Assembly (NCBI GenBank): GCA_016802295.1
Contig: JAESIW010000162.1
Coordinates: 1,554,512-1,618,511 of the forward strand
DNA length: 64,000 nucleotides
Direction: 5' to 3'
From: Brachionus rotundiformis
Lineage: Eukaryota; Rotifera; Eurotatoria; Ploima; Brachionidae
Position numbers and translations under genes: made by a program
Shown: positions 1 through 13,392 of the stretch, in pieces
Layout of the letters: each line of letters starts with the position of its first letter
Numbering within the stretch: position 1 is the first letter of the stretch
Notes under the pieces: model-generated
The model's input: the letters and a program-made list of their open reading frames with translations, nothing else
Told to the model about the DNA's origin: nothing
The model's database searches: none

Positions 1-235
1 TGACTCGAAAAAAAGTATTTATAATTAGGAATATATCTTGATTAAAAATTAGGTATTTTGATCAGCGATCTTTTATTTTTTTAAAGCATTTGTCACGTCT
101 CAAATGAGAACCATTTGAGTTGGAAAATTTGAATAAATCAGCATATGGGAAAAATAAAATTCAAAAATCTTAACTATTTACACACAGATAAATAAATAAA
201 ATTTACCTAAAGACATAAAATTACTAAATACTTAC

Positions 236-821
236 TATCGTTTATGGTTGAAAAATTGCTAAAATATTTTCTATTTCCGAAGTTAATTGGTATGTTAGAT
301 TGGTACCATTGAACGCCCGAGGGCGAGTTTAAATTGGTCACGTTGCACTCTAATTTGAACAAAGCACCAGGCTCGACAGACTTGGGAAAAGTAATTGTAG
401 TAAATGGGAAAAATGCTGACTTTTCACGCACTGGCAAAACATTTAGTACTACTGTCTGTTCATCTTGGCCAAATCCATTCTCAACCACACAGGTAATGTT
501 CATTTTAGAATTGCTGGCATCTATGACACGCAAATAGCTCACATTGGTACCGTAAATAATGCGAAATTTTTTATGATTTTCGCCCAATCTTTTGTTATTT
601 TTTTTCCATGAAATTTGTGCCAATGGAAAACTTTGTACCCTACACTCAAACACAATGTCTCCCTTAACCAATATGGTCGCATTTCCCGGTCTCAAGCCAA
701 CTATTACCGGCTCAGACTTTCTAAACGAACACTTTATTGAAGCTATAACAAAAAACAAAAAAACCAGCACTAATTTGACCCGATCCATTAGTCTTTTGAT
801 TAACAGGGATCTGATAAACAC
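236..821 (-). CDS. Ig-domain cell-surface protein, first coding exon (partial)
   Basis: The reading frame starts at an ATG at 821, with a second in-frame ATG at 788 directly before a signal-peptide-like stretch (VKLVLVFLFFVIASIKC). An Ig-like domain follows: first Cys in IVFECRV, then the core Trp in ISWKKNN, then the second Cys in MNITCVVENGFG. A second Ig domain begins with FKLECNV and VQWYQSN. The exon closes at a GTAAGT donor at 235 in phase 1, and the gene continues off the left edge. The order of motifs and the link between the two Ig domains resemble the N-terminus of LAR-type receptor tyrosine phosphatases or related neural adhesion proteins, but sequence similarity is weak and the diagnostic FN3 and phosphatase domains lie outside the window. 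The role would be extracellular recognition at the plasma membrane. The Ig assignment is fairly sure; the subfamily is a guess. Confidence 0.65.
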
Positions 822-3800
822 ATTCTAAAATTCTAAATTTTATTCAAAATTTATATTAAATTTGATTAAAAAATATATTCTTAAATTTATATCTTAATCA
901 ATTATCAAAGATACAAAATTGAAAATTATTTTTTGTTTAATTTATTTCTGGTCAACCCATGAATAAACAAAAAATATGAAAAAAATTTTTTAGAATCCTA
1001 ATTAAATGTATTTATATATATTTATATATCATGAAATTGGTGAATAAATTTTTTTGTTAGTTTTCTTAATCATGAATTAGTTCAACCACAAAATAGATCA
1101 AGTTATGGGACTTTTTTGGCTGCAGAAAGATTCAATGAACAAGTCTTGTTAGTGGACAAGTGATGCTTACTTAATATTGAAAGCCATTCGATTGCTCTCT
1201 TAATTAAAATAGATAAACACTGGCATTTTGGACCAATAAATAAACCATTTAATAGAATAGCTACCTGTTGTGAGATTTTTAGAGAACTTAGTCCAAAAAT
1301 AAACTCAATTTAGTTGTTGACTTAATTAAAGTGTGCCAACTATGGTTACATGTTAGCTTTATGGCGATAGTAAGCTTCCTCAGCTAACAAGCTCCTAAGA
1401 TATTTTCAATTAATGACAAAATTGACACGAATTTATGTTTACGGATATTTAATCGCTTTATAGCTTCCAGAGTAATGGATAAGAACTTGTAGTTTTGTTT
1501 GCCATAAAATGATTTAATTAATCTAATAAATTTGGCAATAAATTCATTTTTCATCAGGATATTTCTGTAAAATATGACTAGAACTAATTTATTAAGGAAA
1601 AAACATGTTTTTAAAGCTGGTTAAAAATTGTTAAAAGCATATGCATATTTATGATTTTGACAAAAAAAAAACAAAACAAAACAAGAGATTTATTTAATTA
1701 AAAAAATAAAACTCAACTTTAAGCATTTGGATTTAAAATCACATTCTTGACCAATGGCTTAAATTTATCCCTCAAAATTTTGATTGCCATCGTGGTCAAA
1801 AAGAATAAGCTTCACATTGATTGCTTTAATTACGCTCTTAGTGTTTTGACTTGATATTAAAATAAAAAGTTGGCTTAAAAAGTTATCATTATTTATCTAT
1901 TTAGAATCATTATGCGTTCTAATGATCTCAAACCTATCATATTAACTTAATTATATGTTTATTGAATCAGATATGGAGCAATTGATCCAAGTTTATAGAA
2001 CAATCACTAATTCTAATAAAAAATTGAAAATTTTTTTTTAATAATTTAATAAAATAGAGTCTGTTTCTTTGTTAATTAATTTTTTCTAGCTTATGAAATA
2101 TAAATTGCCATGTATTAGACCTTTCAAGACTACGCGGGACCATCTAACCATTTAAAGTGGCAACAAGCGGCAATTGAAAAATTCTAAATTAAATTAAATC
2201 TTTAAAATTACTTCAAGAAAACTAAATTTTGAAAAGTTAATTTTAAAATAGAAAAAAAGTGTTTTTCAGACAAATTGTAGAGACTTGAAAAAATAAACCT
2301 TAAAGTTAATCAAAAAAGAGTTAATTAAAAAACAAAGGTATCAAATTTTTATTTTTGTAAGAGTCTACACAAACACCAGAGCCGATATTTTTTCAAAATA
2401 TGGTCAAATTAGCTTCCTGCATTTGTAAAATATTTATCCATATCAAAACTCAATCAAAGATAGATTGTTTTCTAAATCGATAAGCAGCACTTGAACAGGC
2501 AGCGCCTGGATCTTTTGTTATTCTAATCCATATCGATTTCACTTTTCTAAATAGTTCTATCTAGTTCCTCTTACAATAATTTTTTCCTATTGACAATGGT
2601 CGCGCAATTAATTCTAAAGTCTGATAGCTGGAAGTAATCAATTTATTTTAATTGATATTTTGGAAAAGATAAAATGAGCTAGATCAATATCGGCCAAGAT
2701 TGCCTTTCCTGTTGCTGCCAAGCAGGTCTATAAATAACTTAAACAAAATAGCCAGCTGTCAAGTTTGATATCTAACTAAACAAATTGATTTGATTAAATG
2801 AAGCAAAGTTAAAATAGATAAAGTAAAAAAAAAAACATAAACTAAACAATTTACTGCAAGTCTCATTGAGTTTGATTGAAATTTAAGATTTGCTGAAACT
2901 CTGACCAAATTAAAGAACTGTCTGATAGACAAAAGTATTCGATGGAATAAACAAAGCAAGCCACTCGGTCCGCATACACACACACACACACATATGGTTG
3001 AATGACTTAGTTTTGTGAGTGGGAAATTTTAATAAATTAATGGTTGAGTAATTATAAATTTAGTTGTTTATCTTTCGTATCATGATGTTTATTAAAATAG
3101 ATGCTAGAGATAAAGCTAATAAAAACCCACTCAATTGAATGAAATAAAATCTCTGGTGTTTATATTTAAATGTTGAAATATTATTTATTGAATATTTAAT
3201 AAACTAATTTTGGGTTAATAGAGCAGAGCTCGAGCCTAATTGGCACTAGCGAGCACTTTTTAGGCAGAAATTAATTCTGATCGGGGACAACTGCTTCTCT
3301 TCCAAGCTTAGCTTCCCGGCTCTAAGCCGATAAAAGACTCTAAACCTGTTAAAAGTAAAAATACTCAACAAGAAAAAACCATTATCCAAATAATAAATAG
3401 AAGAGAAAAAAATTTAATATTTTTCATCACGATTTAGCTGAGAATTTGATAAGATTATTGACCATTTTTAATATTTTTGTGACATTCTTTTTATTCCTAA
3501 ACTAATAAATAATAAATTATGAATTAACAAGTCACAAATTGGTTAAGTAATTTAAAATTTTAAATTTCTCAAATTAACCTTACAAATCAATAGTTTACTT
3601 CTAACTCAAATAAAACAATACTTAACTTGGTGTAAAAAATAAATATTTCTTACTTTTTCTAATTAAAAACAATTTGATTTATTAAAATAATTTTATCCTT
3701 GTGTGAATTAATTGCTCTTTCAAGTCGTCAAGACTTTAATTAAAATTTTTAAAAGAAGAAATCAAGTAGCGAAAAGTTGGAAAGGAAATTTAACACAACC

Positions 3801-6800
3801 AAATCAATCAACAATTTTTGAAAAATTTAATCTAATAAACCTAATCAAATCTTACGATTAGGTGCATACAAGTCTAGGTGTTTGAGCCAAAGAGAAAAGG
3901 AGCAAAAAGGCCAATATTCTGATCATAATTCCAGTTTATTTTTGATACTAGTCGAGCAAATAATCGCGTCAGGAAGTTAACAATTATGTGGTAAAAAATA
4001 ACAAAACCCTAGAGAATAATACAAATTTAATTGCACTTGAAATTTATTCAATGAAAAACATAAAAATCGATTTAATAAATGTTATCTGCTGAATTATTTA
4101 GCTAGCATTAGTCTCAGACTGAACAAAAAACCCAAACTTTTATAACTTTTTTACTCAATTTGAATTCAATTAGAAAAAAAAGTGGTCTCACTAAATGATA
4201 TTTATATTTTAGGGTCCATTATAAATTTCTTTAAAAGAAAAGTATAAAGGTAAAAAGCTCTTTTTTGTTTGTTGTTTTTGTTCAATTGTGACCAAATAGA
4301 CTAAATAGACTGATTTTAATTTACTTCTTAAGGCATCTCTAATGCCATTTAAAAAACCAAACATGATTAAATACTAATTGATTTAAATGTGAATTTTATG
4401 AGCTTAAAATCAATGCCTAAGTAGTACTAAATAAAAATATTATTTTTTATCAAAAATAAACTTTCTTAATCTGGCATAATATATCTAGGTTATTTTCAGC
4501 CATATTACTGAAGCCAAGCTATTCAGCAGAATTCTTAATTAAAATTTTTGTCTCTTTGTCCATGGAATTGTGTGCAAAAAAGAAAATAGCTATCTATAAA
4601 CAATTATGTTGTACGAAGAGTTTCTCTAAATAAGGAAACAAAAAGACAAGCAGTAGAAGGCAAACAATCGATAGTTAATTACTTGTTTTCAAATGGCATA
4701 TAAATTTCAACTAGAACTCAAGATAAAAATAAATTAATTTAAAAATATAGTCGCTTATCGGATGATGCGCATAAAGGAAATGGTCAAATGTCCAGCAATA
4801 TGAGCCCGTATTTTTAATCTAATAGTGAAAAGGGAAATAAAAGAGTCGAATTAATCATTTGTAGCGCGGTCTTAGCTACGTTTATCTTGAAATAATTGGA
4901 ATAATTATTGATTTAGCTTCACCCGATGTCTAATTGCAATTATGAGTCTATTTTTATTTTCCAATAGTTTGCCAATTCGGCTCAGAGCTAAACATGGCAT
5001 TAATTTTTAAACAGCTATTAACTCTTAGATGACAAATTATCAAGCCAAAGTAAAACTAGGAAAATTAATGTCACAAAAGTTACTCTCGAAAAACAAATCT
5101 TTTTTTCTTTTTTTTTTTTTTAAATCATTAATTACAAAATAAACTTCTATTAAGTCGATTTAATTTTTTCAATACATGATAATTTATTCAAATAGTTTTT
5201 AATTTTTAATTAAACAAATAACTCTGATTTTTTTTTCCAAAAATTTAATTTTGTCCTAAGTGACAAGCGTTCAATTTCAATGACATATTCAATAAAATTA
5301 GAATAACACTAAATTGAAAATTATTGAATTTATTTTAAAATATTTATTATGGGTGTTATCACTTGACACCATAAATTATATCAATTTGATACCTTAAGTA
5401 ATAAAGACCCCCATTGACCAATAATTAATAATATATTTTTTTAAATTACTTCCGGATTCTTTTCTAATTGAAACTATAGTTACCTGTCACCAAAATTAAG
5501 TTAAAACATATTGCTTATCTGTAAAAAACTTATTAAATTATTCCAATTATTGCATGAGCATTTTTGGTATAAAAATATCTAAATTTAGCTTGGAAAAATC
5601 GATACTTCTCTAATTTGGCTTAAATTTTTATCTTATTCAATCAAGATGATTTTATCCTCAAATGACTGTGTAATCTTTAACCTAAAAATTTTATAAATCT
5701 CAATTTGAAGCAGCCTTTTTTCAGGCTAATGGCAATCGGCTTGGGAAATTAGCCAATTTTTGCTCAAATCTACTTTCCATCACTGATTGAGCTTAATTAA
5801 AATTTCGAGTATTTAATCTTGTACAAGTTGAAAAACTTGTAATATTTCAAGTCAACAAAACTTCAAGAATGCAACTGTCAATAAAAAGATTGCAAAATAT
5901 TTATAATCAAATTTAGGAACTCTTTCAATTAGTCCTCAGACTTTATTTATCCAAAACCAATAACTATCTAGAATAATTTTCATTCCTATCGAAATAAATG
6001 AATTTCTATTAAATGATAACTATTCGATTTCATGCTTCAGAAAACATCAATTGAGTCTGCAAGCCATTAGATATTAAACTGGCTTCTTAAACTAGAATAA
6101 AACAATTCATTTATTTTCAGTTCAGTTAAATTCTTATACTTTATTTTAGATAAGGAACAAATAAAACATTTTAATCAATCAATTTATTTGGTCCTCTAAA
6201 CTGAATAGCATATTTTGTCAAGTTTTAGTATTATTTGATAAATAAAAAACACTTTATTAATATTAAAAAAATTGATTATTAATTAATAATTGTTTTTGTT
6301 TTGAAAAATTTTAAAAATATTAAAGAGGAAAAGTCAAATTAAGTGACAGCTACTTACACTGGCGGATGTAATGAGCACCAATTCACATTAAATTTACCGA
6401 TAAATTACATTAAGCTTAATGATCGAATAAAAATATTATAATTATTAAATTTATTTCATTTAAAAACGGGTGCATTTTTTCTATATCAAAAAATAATTTT
6501 TTAAAAATTGGTGAAAAACAACCAGTTGGATGGAAGAAAGACAATCGATTTTTTTTATTCTGCGCCGATATTCTGCCTTTAAATTTGATTAAATCTATAT
6601 GACAAAAACATAAAGTTTGTACAAAAATAAATAACAGCAAATCTTGTTATTACCTTTAAAGACCGGATTAGAAGCGCTTTAAATTTGACATATTAGCTGG
6701 CTTTGAACACTATCTATTCTATATCATGGATTTGGTCTTGATAAAAGATAATTGGACTATGTGCTTTGCAGTTAAATAATATTATGATAATTTTTTTATT

Positions 6801-7969
6801 TCAAATTTTAAAAGATAAATAAAAACAGCCATTTTAAATCAATATTTTTCTAAAAAAATATAAAAGCCATAAAAAACATAAATTTTTTTTTTATAAACTT
6901 ATATTATCAGCCAATTTCAAATTTATTCATTTAAATGAAATATTAAATTTAAATTTTATTTTTAAAATTGAGTAATTGAGTCATTCTAATTTGTGTTTTT
7001 TGTCTAAAATTAAAAATTTTACAACTTAAATTTTGTTTCAAAAACATATTTTTTAATTTCTACTAATTTTAAAAATTAAATTCTTGAATTGATTTCATAA
7101 TAGCAGCCCAAAGACACGCTTATTAAGGAGAAAAAAAATTAGGCATGCTCCAAGAGATGCCAAATTTGATAAGCAATTGTTGGAAAATAATTGATGATCG
7201 CTAGATTTTTTAATTTTAGGGCACAATTAGTCGAAAAGCAAATTAAAATATTGTTAAATTGGAAAAATCAGATACAGGCTAATAGCTGAAATGTATGATA
7301 TGTTTTATCTCAATATTTCATGGACAATTAGTGGTCGAACAAAGACATTGGTGAGCATTTGGCGAAAAAATTCAATTTTAAAGCAGCTCTTGGAGCTAGA
7401 CTAAATTAAATTAGCCCAAAGGCAAACTAAATCTTAAAGCATAAATTAGAAATAAAAAAAAATTAAAAAAGAAAATTTATTTTTAAAATCTTATTAAAAC
7501 AAAATGTCCATGTACTATCATCTGGCTTCGAATTTAATTAAAATCTTTCAGCACACATGTTGATAATTAACTGGCCTAGGTAACTAGGGTATTTCTATTT
7601 AAAACAGCGAGCAATAAGCAGTCAAGCGTGCATATTGTCTTAATAGCTCGGAGATTAAACAAATTACTGAATAGATTATAATTTAAATTTTTATTAAAGA
7701 TAAGGATTAATTTTTTGTTGAAAAAAAAAAAATTTTTTTTATCATTTTTGTTGTTTTGTTTCTTGACTAGTTTTCAATTTTCTAAATTAATTAATTGACC
7801 ATTACCAAGTTCCACGCACTAAACACAACTCTTTTCTCTCTAGTAGACAGTTTAATTTAAACTCGTAGATAAATTTGTTGAAATATCTATTTTTTTTATT
7901 GTTAGAAAATAAAAAAATAAATTAAAAAATAATTAATTAAAATAGTTAAAAATTAATGAACAAACAACA
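822..7969. other. Intergenic AT-rich DNA, no gene seen
   Basis: About 7.1 kb between the divergent Ig gene and the proline-rich gene. Only short chance frames without homology are present. It consists of AT-rich low-complexity sequence with many A and T homopolymers. It probably holds both promoters and 5' untranslated exons, but I cannot place them. Confidence 0.6.
2976..2992. repeat. (AC)n microsatellite
   Basis: An uninterrupted run of 17 bases of alternating A and C. It is short and the only clear dinucleotide repeat of this type I saw in the window. Confidence 0.9.
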
Positions 7970-10900
7970 ATGCCAACTAGCATGACACCAACTACAAATC
8001 TTACAAATGATATGTACAAAAAGGACGGTGAAATGAAGACCAAAGCAAGCAATTTTTACCACAAACGAGAAACAAACGACACAAGATCGACTAAAAGCTC
8101 TTCTGGTCGAAATAGAGATCGCGAAACGCATCACAGATACTCGTATGATTTATCTTCGTCAAGCGCTAAGACCACCTTTCATAATACAGCTAATGGCAAC
8201 AATCGTCCAACAATAGCAAGCAAACAATCTAGCAATAAATCAAACGCCCACAAAAATCGACCATTGTCGCCCAATTTGGCATCAAACAAAGAATCTAAGT
8301 ACGTAGACTACGAGAATTTGTTGAAACAATTTGAAAAATTGAAGCTCAAAGCTGAACTCTTTGCTGACAAAGACCCAGAATTTGCTGCCAAATTAATCAA
8401 TCTTGCTAACAAAATAACCAAATCAGCACCCAAAATGGACAGCTCATTCTATCCGAATGGCTATTATCCCAGATCATCGGCCTATTCCACCCATTCCAGT
8501 TATCCATCGTCCAACATTTACAGTACATTTAATTCGAGTAATTTTAGTCACCCAAACCACAGCTATCCGTCTCCACATCACCACTCTCCGCCTTCCAATC
8601 CACCGCCACCGCCGCCTCCAACACCGCCACGACCACCACCGATACCGACAAATTCCTACCGCAATTCCACTAGTACACACTATCCATCCGACACATCAAA
8701 CAACTTCTTTACCAATGCCAATTTTTCCTCCTTTAGCTATGACACTTCTCAGTATTCTAACAATCCACATTTCACAAGACAGTCAACCACAAAGCCGGCT
8801 CAGACAAGCAGCTTTGACCACAATGTATACACACAGTATTTCAATTACAGCTATCCAAATACTGACAATTCTTTTAAATATTCTTATTCGTTTGCTCACG
8901 ATAGACCAGAGGACTTACTTTTGATACTTGAGGATCCCTATGATTCCAATAAAATTACGGTTAGTCAAAAAAAAATATATTATTTTTTTAATTTAATTGT
9001 AAAGTAAAAAGTATTTAATTTTTAAAAAATTTGTTACTAGTTGAATATTTTTTTAATCAAAGTTAACCAATTTTTGACCAAAAGTAAAGTCAGTTTAGCT
9101 TATTAATTTAGAACTTGGGAAAAAAAATTATCACTTAACTTGGATTATAATAAGCTATAATTCAATTTTATTCAAATCATTGGGCTTTTATTCAAATCCA
9201 ACCTGCCTGGATTTATACCAAACTTTATATTTAATTGAAAATTAATTTAGAGCTTTATATCAGATTTAAAAAATTATTTTTCTTTAGAAATGGTTAAGAA
9301 ATTTGCATTTAAGCTGGTAAAATAAACCAATACACTATAACTGAGTCATTTTACTTAATTTTAAATTATCATATCTTTTGAACAGACAGTACAGATAAAT
9401 TAAAATATATTTTTAGTTGTCTTTATCAGTTGGTGAATAACTTTTATTTGTTTTCCAAATACTTTGGGTAAAAAACATGAAAAAATGCCTGGTGGTCCTA
9501 GTATTAAGCAAAATGGTCATATGGAAATTTAACTTGTACATAAGTACTGGTACCTAAGATTTTTCGGAACCAATTATGGGCCTTAAATTAATTAAGTTGA
9601 TTATTTATCTCACTGAATGAGATCAAAATGGCTATTTTTGCCTTCAAGGACCTTCCTTATATCTTTTTTAGCTATTAAATAATTTAATAATTCTATAATT
9701 ATATAAAATAATTAAAAAATTTGAGGACATTATATTATATTATCATTTATCTTGATTTAAAACATACATTTTTTGCCAGGTACAAATGACAAGGACCCAA
9801 GTTGGGCCTGATGGTGAACAGCAACGTGTCACAATTGAACGTGACTTCAAAAGTGAACTTGAATTGAATAAATTTCTCAAAGAATTCGAAGATAACTTGA
9901 ACAAAACAACTTCCTCTTCCATACCTTCACAAACCAAGTCACCAAGTTTTTCAAACTTTTTCTGTCATCAACCAAAAGACAATGACGATGACTATAAACC
10001 AGGGTACTTTTTGTCTTTAAAAATATTTAAAAACAAACAAATTGATCTTTTTTATAAATTACTATCAATTTTTAAAGTGTAGTAGTAATTGAAGAGCCAG
10101 GCGAAGAGCCGATACTGTACAGACAAGACACTGGTGAGCTACTCAGCAATGGTTCATTTAAAGATCCATTAAAAAAAGAGCAAAATAATGAGCATCCGAA
10201 CCAAGTACCAAAAAAAAGGGAGGACCAAGTGCCCAAATTCTATAAAGATATTGACGATCTTTTTAAGTTCGAAGAAGCGCAGAGTGATGATTCGTTGCCA
10301 AAAGCAATGGACGCCGAAAAATTTTCGGCATCGACTTCTTCTCAAAGCCAAAACGACACCACCAGTAGAGACCTGATTAATTTTGATGATGACATAAGCA
10401 TGGAGCCTAAATCAGAGCCAAAAATTCCAAAACCAGAGCCAATCAGAAGAACAGTGAGACGAGCCGAGAGCTTTGTCATGCCCAAAGCCCAAGCAGACAC
10501 CAAAACTTCAGTCAAAAAGGACCTCAATCCAAAAATTCACTTCCGCAGCTCGTCAACTTCGATCCGAAAGCCGCAAGTTGCCGAGTCAAGTGAAAAGCCT
10601 CCAATTAAACCAGAGGTCATAAAAAAACAGATAAATACTGAGCCACCAAGGCCAGCTCATTTAAGCGAAAAATCCAAGATAAAAGTCCTAAATATTAACA
10701 AATCTGGCAAACAAAATGGCTCTCTTGGTGAAAATTTAAACAATGTTCAATCGAATAAACCATTAAGGCCAGAAATTCCCAAAAAAGAAAGTTCCCAAGG
10801 TGAAAAAATAAAACCAAGCAGTCAATTCAAACATCAATATGATAAGCCATTGTTGTCGAACCATGCCAAGCTCGGTGGCGAACCAGCCGTTTCTCTTAGA

Positions 10901-11740
10901 AGACACACGTCCTTACTTTGCCAGAAAACTTCTCTCTTGGAAAAAAAATTCCCAGATGAAAAGAAAAGTTTAAATATTCCTGTGAGCGAAGCTGAGCCAA
11001 AATTGAAAAAATGTGAAATTAAGTCTCGCTTTTCGCTCAGGGAAACTAGGCCAAATATTAAAGACAACTCTAGGAGATATTCACAAATTTACCACAAAGA
11101 GTCCGATTCGGACATTAGCACTATCCATGAGGAGAGAAAAGATGAAGAATTTTACTCCGAGGCTAATGAGAAAATAATGGATGAAAAAAAGCAAAAATTC
11201 ATTAAAAATCATCGCTTAATGATGTCCAAAAAATTGTCCAAGTCAGTTGATACTGGCCTGTCCGAAAGAGGATCAAAATATATGAAAATAAATAAAATAG
11301 AGGGCAAAATTAATCAAAAAAATAGAAGTAAATTGGGTTCAGAGCACAGCTTGCGACAAGATTACATTTCGGACAGTGACGAGTATGAGGCTGGCAATGC
11401 TGTTTATACTGATGAGTCATTTAGATCATCAAATAATCAATTAAACTATGATTTTTACAGCTACGATCAAGCTTATTCGGATGGCTACTATAACTTTTTC
11501 AACACTGCCCAATCTCCAGCCTATTTTCAGCCAGGCTTTTTTGAGAGACCAAAATCGACAATTCACGAGCAGGACATTAGTCCTCAAATATCAGCTGCCA
11601 GTCAACCAACGCAGACTCAGAATTCCCAAGCCCATGCTCACTATTACCCAAGCTATTACACTTCTTGGTATGGTTCTGCACCTTCGCTGCGCATTCAAAC
11701 TCAACGAGTTGATAATTGCCAAAGCATTTATTTTAATTGA
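7970..11740 (+). CDS. Low-complexity Pro/Ser-rich protein, about 958 aa, family unknown
   Basis: Three exons join in phase: 7970-8959, 9780-10003 and 10078-11740 (stop TGA). The first ATG sits in a good context (AACAACAATGC). Near residues 105-145 is a charged, probably helical segment (YENLLKQFEKLKLKAELFAD), followed by a Tyr/Ser/His-rich stretch and a polyproline block (NPPPPPPPTPPRPPPIP). Exon 2 encodes a compact charged segment (QVGPDGEQQRVTIERDFKSE) that looks like the most ordered part. Exon 3 is basic and acidic low-complexity sequence rich in Lys, Ser and Glu (HEERKDEEFYSEANEKIMDE) and ends Tyr-rich (YYPSYYTSWYG). There is no signal peptide or membrane helix, so the product is probably intracellular; the polyproline could bind SH3, WW or EVH1 domains. 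I do not recognise the family. AATAAA at 11804 is a candidate poly(A) signal. Confidence 0.8.
8960..9779 (+). other. Intron 1 of the Pro/Ser-rich gene (820 bp)
   Basis: This intron begins GTTAGT and ends TTTTTTGCCAG, with both flanking exons in phase 0. It is far longer than the usual short introns here. I see nothing else encoded in it; it may hold regulatory sequence. Confidence 0.7.
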
Positions 11741-12463
11741 AAGGATCCAATCCTTTATTTTTTTAATATTTGTTTTTTTTAGATAAAAAGGTTTTAAGAT
11801 TAAAATAAAAGATAAACAATTATAGTCTCTTATAAAAATTAATAAAGATTGGTTAATTTTCAGTTTGTTAATTTAAATTTAAATCTTAATGATTTTTGAG
11901 TATAGCTCATTTTATGTAAACTATACTATAGATTTTTCTTGTAATTACCAAAAAAACTAAGCTAAAACATTCACATTTGGTCAAAACATTTTTTTTTCAA
12001 ACAATTAAAGCTAATTAAAAGAAATCATTCAAAAGTTTTGAACATTTATAAATAAAATTATTTAAATGGAAAAAATACTAAAAATAGTATTTTATGCAGG
12101 TTTTTCTTTTACTAAAAACAATTCAATTTAAAAATTTTTATTGATCTAAAAAAATTCTAAAAAGTGTCAAAAAAGCTAACAGATAAAAAAATATTGATTT
12201 AAATAAAAAATGGAGATTTAAAAACATTTGATAATTCACCTTTTTTTGCTTAAAATTACAAGATATTGAAGAATCATCAGAAATTCCCGAAATGTATTGT
12301 TTTCAGGATGCATGACCACAACTAAACCAAATAAATTATTTAAATATTTAAATTAAAATTTAAATTAATTTACAATCTCTACACAAGTCAGCTGCTTGTG
12401 TCCAATTCTTTTTATAAACCAAACTCATAAACTTTAATTTTGTTTAATTTATCAAAAATTAAT
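11741..12463. other. Convergent intergenic region with candidate poly(A) signal and a repeat copy
   Basis: The region lies between the 3' ends of the plus-strand Pro/Ser-rich gene and the minus-strand 119-aa gene. AATAAA at 11804-11809 is 64 bp past the stop of the plus gene. One copy of a 39-bp exact repeat lies at 11951-11989. No coding sequence is seen. Confidence 0.5.
11951..11989. repeat. 39-bp exact repeat, copy 1 (intergenic)
   Basis: Identical over 39 bases to 15163-15201, which lies inside a PFKFB intron. The unit starts AAAAAACTAAGC and ends GGTCAAAACAT. Both copies are in the same orientation. Confidence 0.9.
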
Positions 12464-12872
12464 TTAACAAAAAATTACATTTAAAATAGAATTTGTCATT
12501 ATATCAAATTGTGTTTTTTCATTTAAATATTCTATTTTAGAACTTGAACTTGGGCTTTTATCTATTTCATTTATTTGATCATTAATTTTCTTAAATATCG
12601 CCAATTGCATGAGTTAGCCTTTTGAAGTAAATATTTACCTGATTAATTGGCTGTATAATCTTAGGAAGTTTTTCTCCTTTAATTTCACCCGAGTAACATG
12701 GTTTTAAAATAACTTTGCCACTGGTTTTATCTTCACGTTTAAGACCAATTTGCTCAAGGAAGTTTTCCGAAAGACAAGATGATGCAGGAAGTGACTTAAG
12801 CCTTTCGGCTGATTTCTTTTTTACAACCTTTGGAAGCCTTAAATTTTCATAATTTTTTTTTCTGTAGCTCAT
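12464..12872 (-). CDS. Small basic protein, 119 aa, family unknown
   Basis: Two exons, 12639-12872 and 12464-12589, are separated by a 49-bp intron (GTAAAT...TTTAAG with a CTAAC branch-like site) and join in phase 0. The first exon starts MSYRKKNYENLRLPK and is strongly basic for about 30 residues (VVKKKSAERLKS). The second is Ser-rich and polar (SPSSSSKIEYLNEK) and ends LNVIFC. There is no signal peptide, membrane helix or Cys cluster. The product is probably nuclear or cytosolic, but I do not recognise it. It lies about 220 bp downstream of the LIM gene on the same strand. The splice model is supported by intron length and by 119 open codons. Confidence 0.55.
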
Positions 12873-13094
12873 TTTTTAAAAATAAATTAACCTAGCTAGA
12901 ATAAAATAGCTGGATTAGGAGATCCTGGATAATCTGATTAAAAATATGCCAATAAAATAACAAATATTGAAAATTTTTATTTGTCAATTAATTAAAAATT
13001 TAATTAATAAAAAAAAAGCTAAATATACATCAGCATATCTTTTTCAGTTCTTAAAATAAATATTTAAAATTCAGATAAACTAAAAATTTTTAAG

Positions 13095-13392
13095 TTACTT
13101 TATGTCCTCTGGTCTCACTCGGTGGTTCCATTTGACCATTAGTTCAGAGGCCTTGCTTGGACCAAAAACTTGTAAATTGCATGTTGAGCATAGCAATTTG
13201 TCAGATTTGTAGTTATATTGGTGATATAATTGCAGTCCACAAGAATCTAGCTAATTATTTAACAACTAAATTAAGAAATAAATTCATCATTTTACCGCAA
13301 CAGAAGCAATGCTTGTGCCATTTTCTGCCTAACATTAGAATACCATCATTAGAGTCATAAATAAATTTTAAGCATTTACTACATCTAATCAT
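13095..13392 (-). CDS. Single LIM-domain protein, 82 aa (LIM-only-like)
   Basis: Two exons (13296-13392, 13095-13246) are joined across a 49-bp GT-AG intron in phase 1. The product contains a full set of LIM zinc ligands: C-x2-C (RCSKC), 18 residues, H-x2-C (WHKHC), x2, C-x2-C (CDSC, made by the splice), 16 residues, C-x2-C (CSTC). This fits the family consensus C-x2-C-x16-23-H-x2-C-x2-C-x2-C-x16-21-C-x2-C/H/D. A short basic tail follows (VFGPSKASELMVKWNHRVRP). LIM domains bind two zinc ions and act as protein-protein docking modules in transcription and cytoskeleton complexes. One LIM domain in 82 residues is short for the family. It may be a true LIM-only protein, or the last exons of a larger gene whose upstream exons I cannot see. 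The frame stays open for a few codons upstream of the ATG. Confidence 0.7.

Noticed and set aside
2759..2989. Minus-strand open frame starting with a Val-Cys repeat
   Set aside because: It begins inside the (AC)n microsatellite, has no homology and no splice partners.
3216..3345. Slightly GC-richer patch in the intergenic region
   Set aside because: I tried to see a tRNA or coding exon on either strand and found neither a cloverleaf nor an open frame with splice signals.
8457..8924. 155-residue open frame overlapping the Pro/Ser-rich gene in another frame
   Set aside because: It is a shadow of the low-complexity, Pro- and His-rich coding sequence; the in-frame three-exon model is better supported by splice phase and start context.
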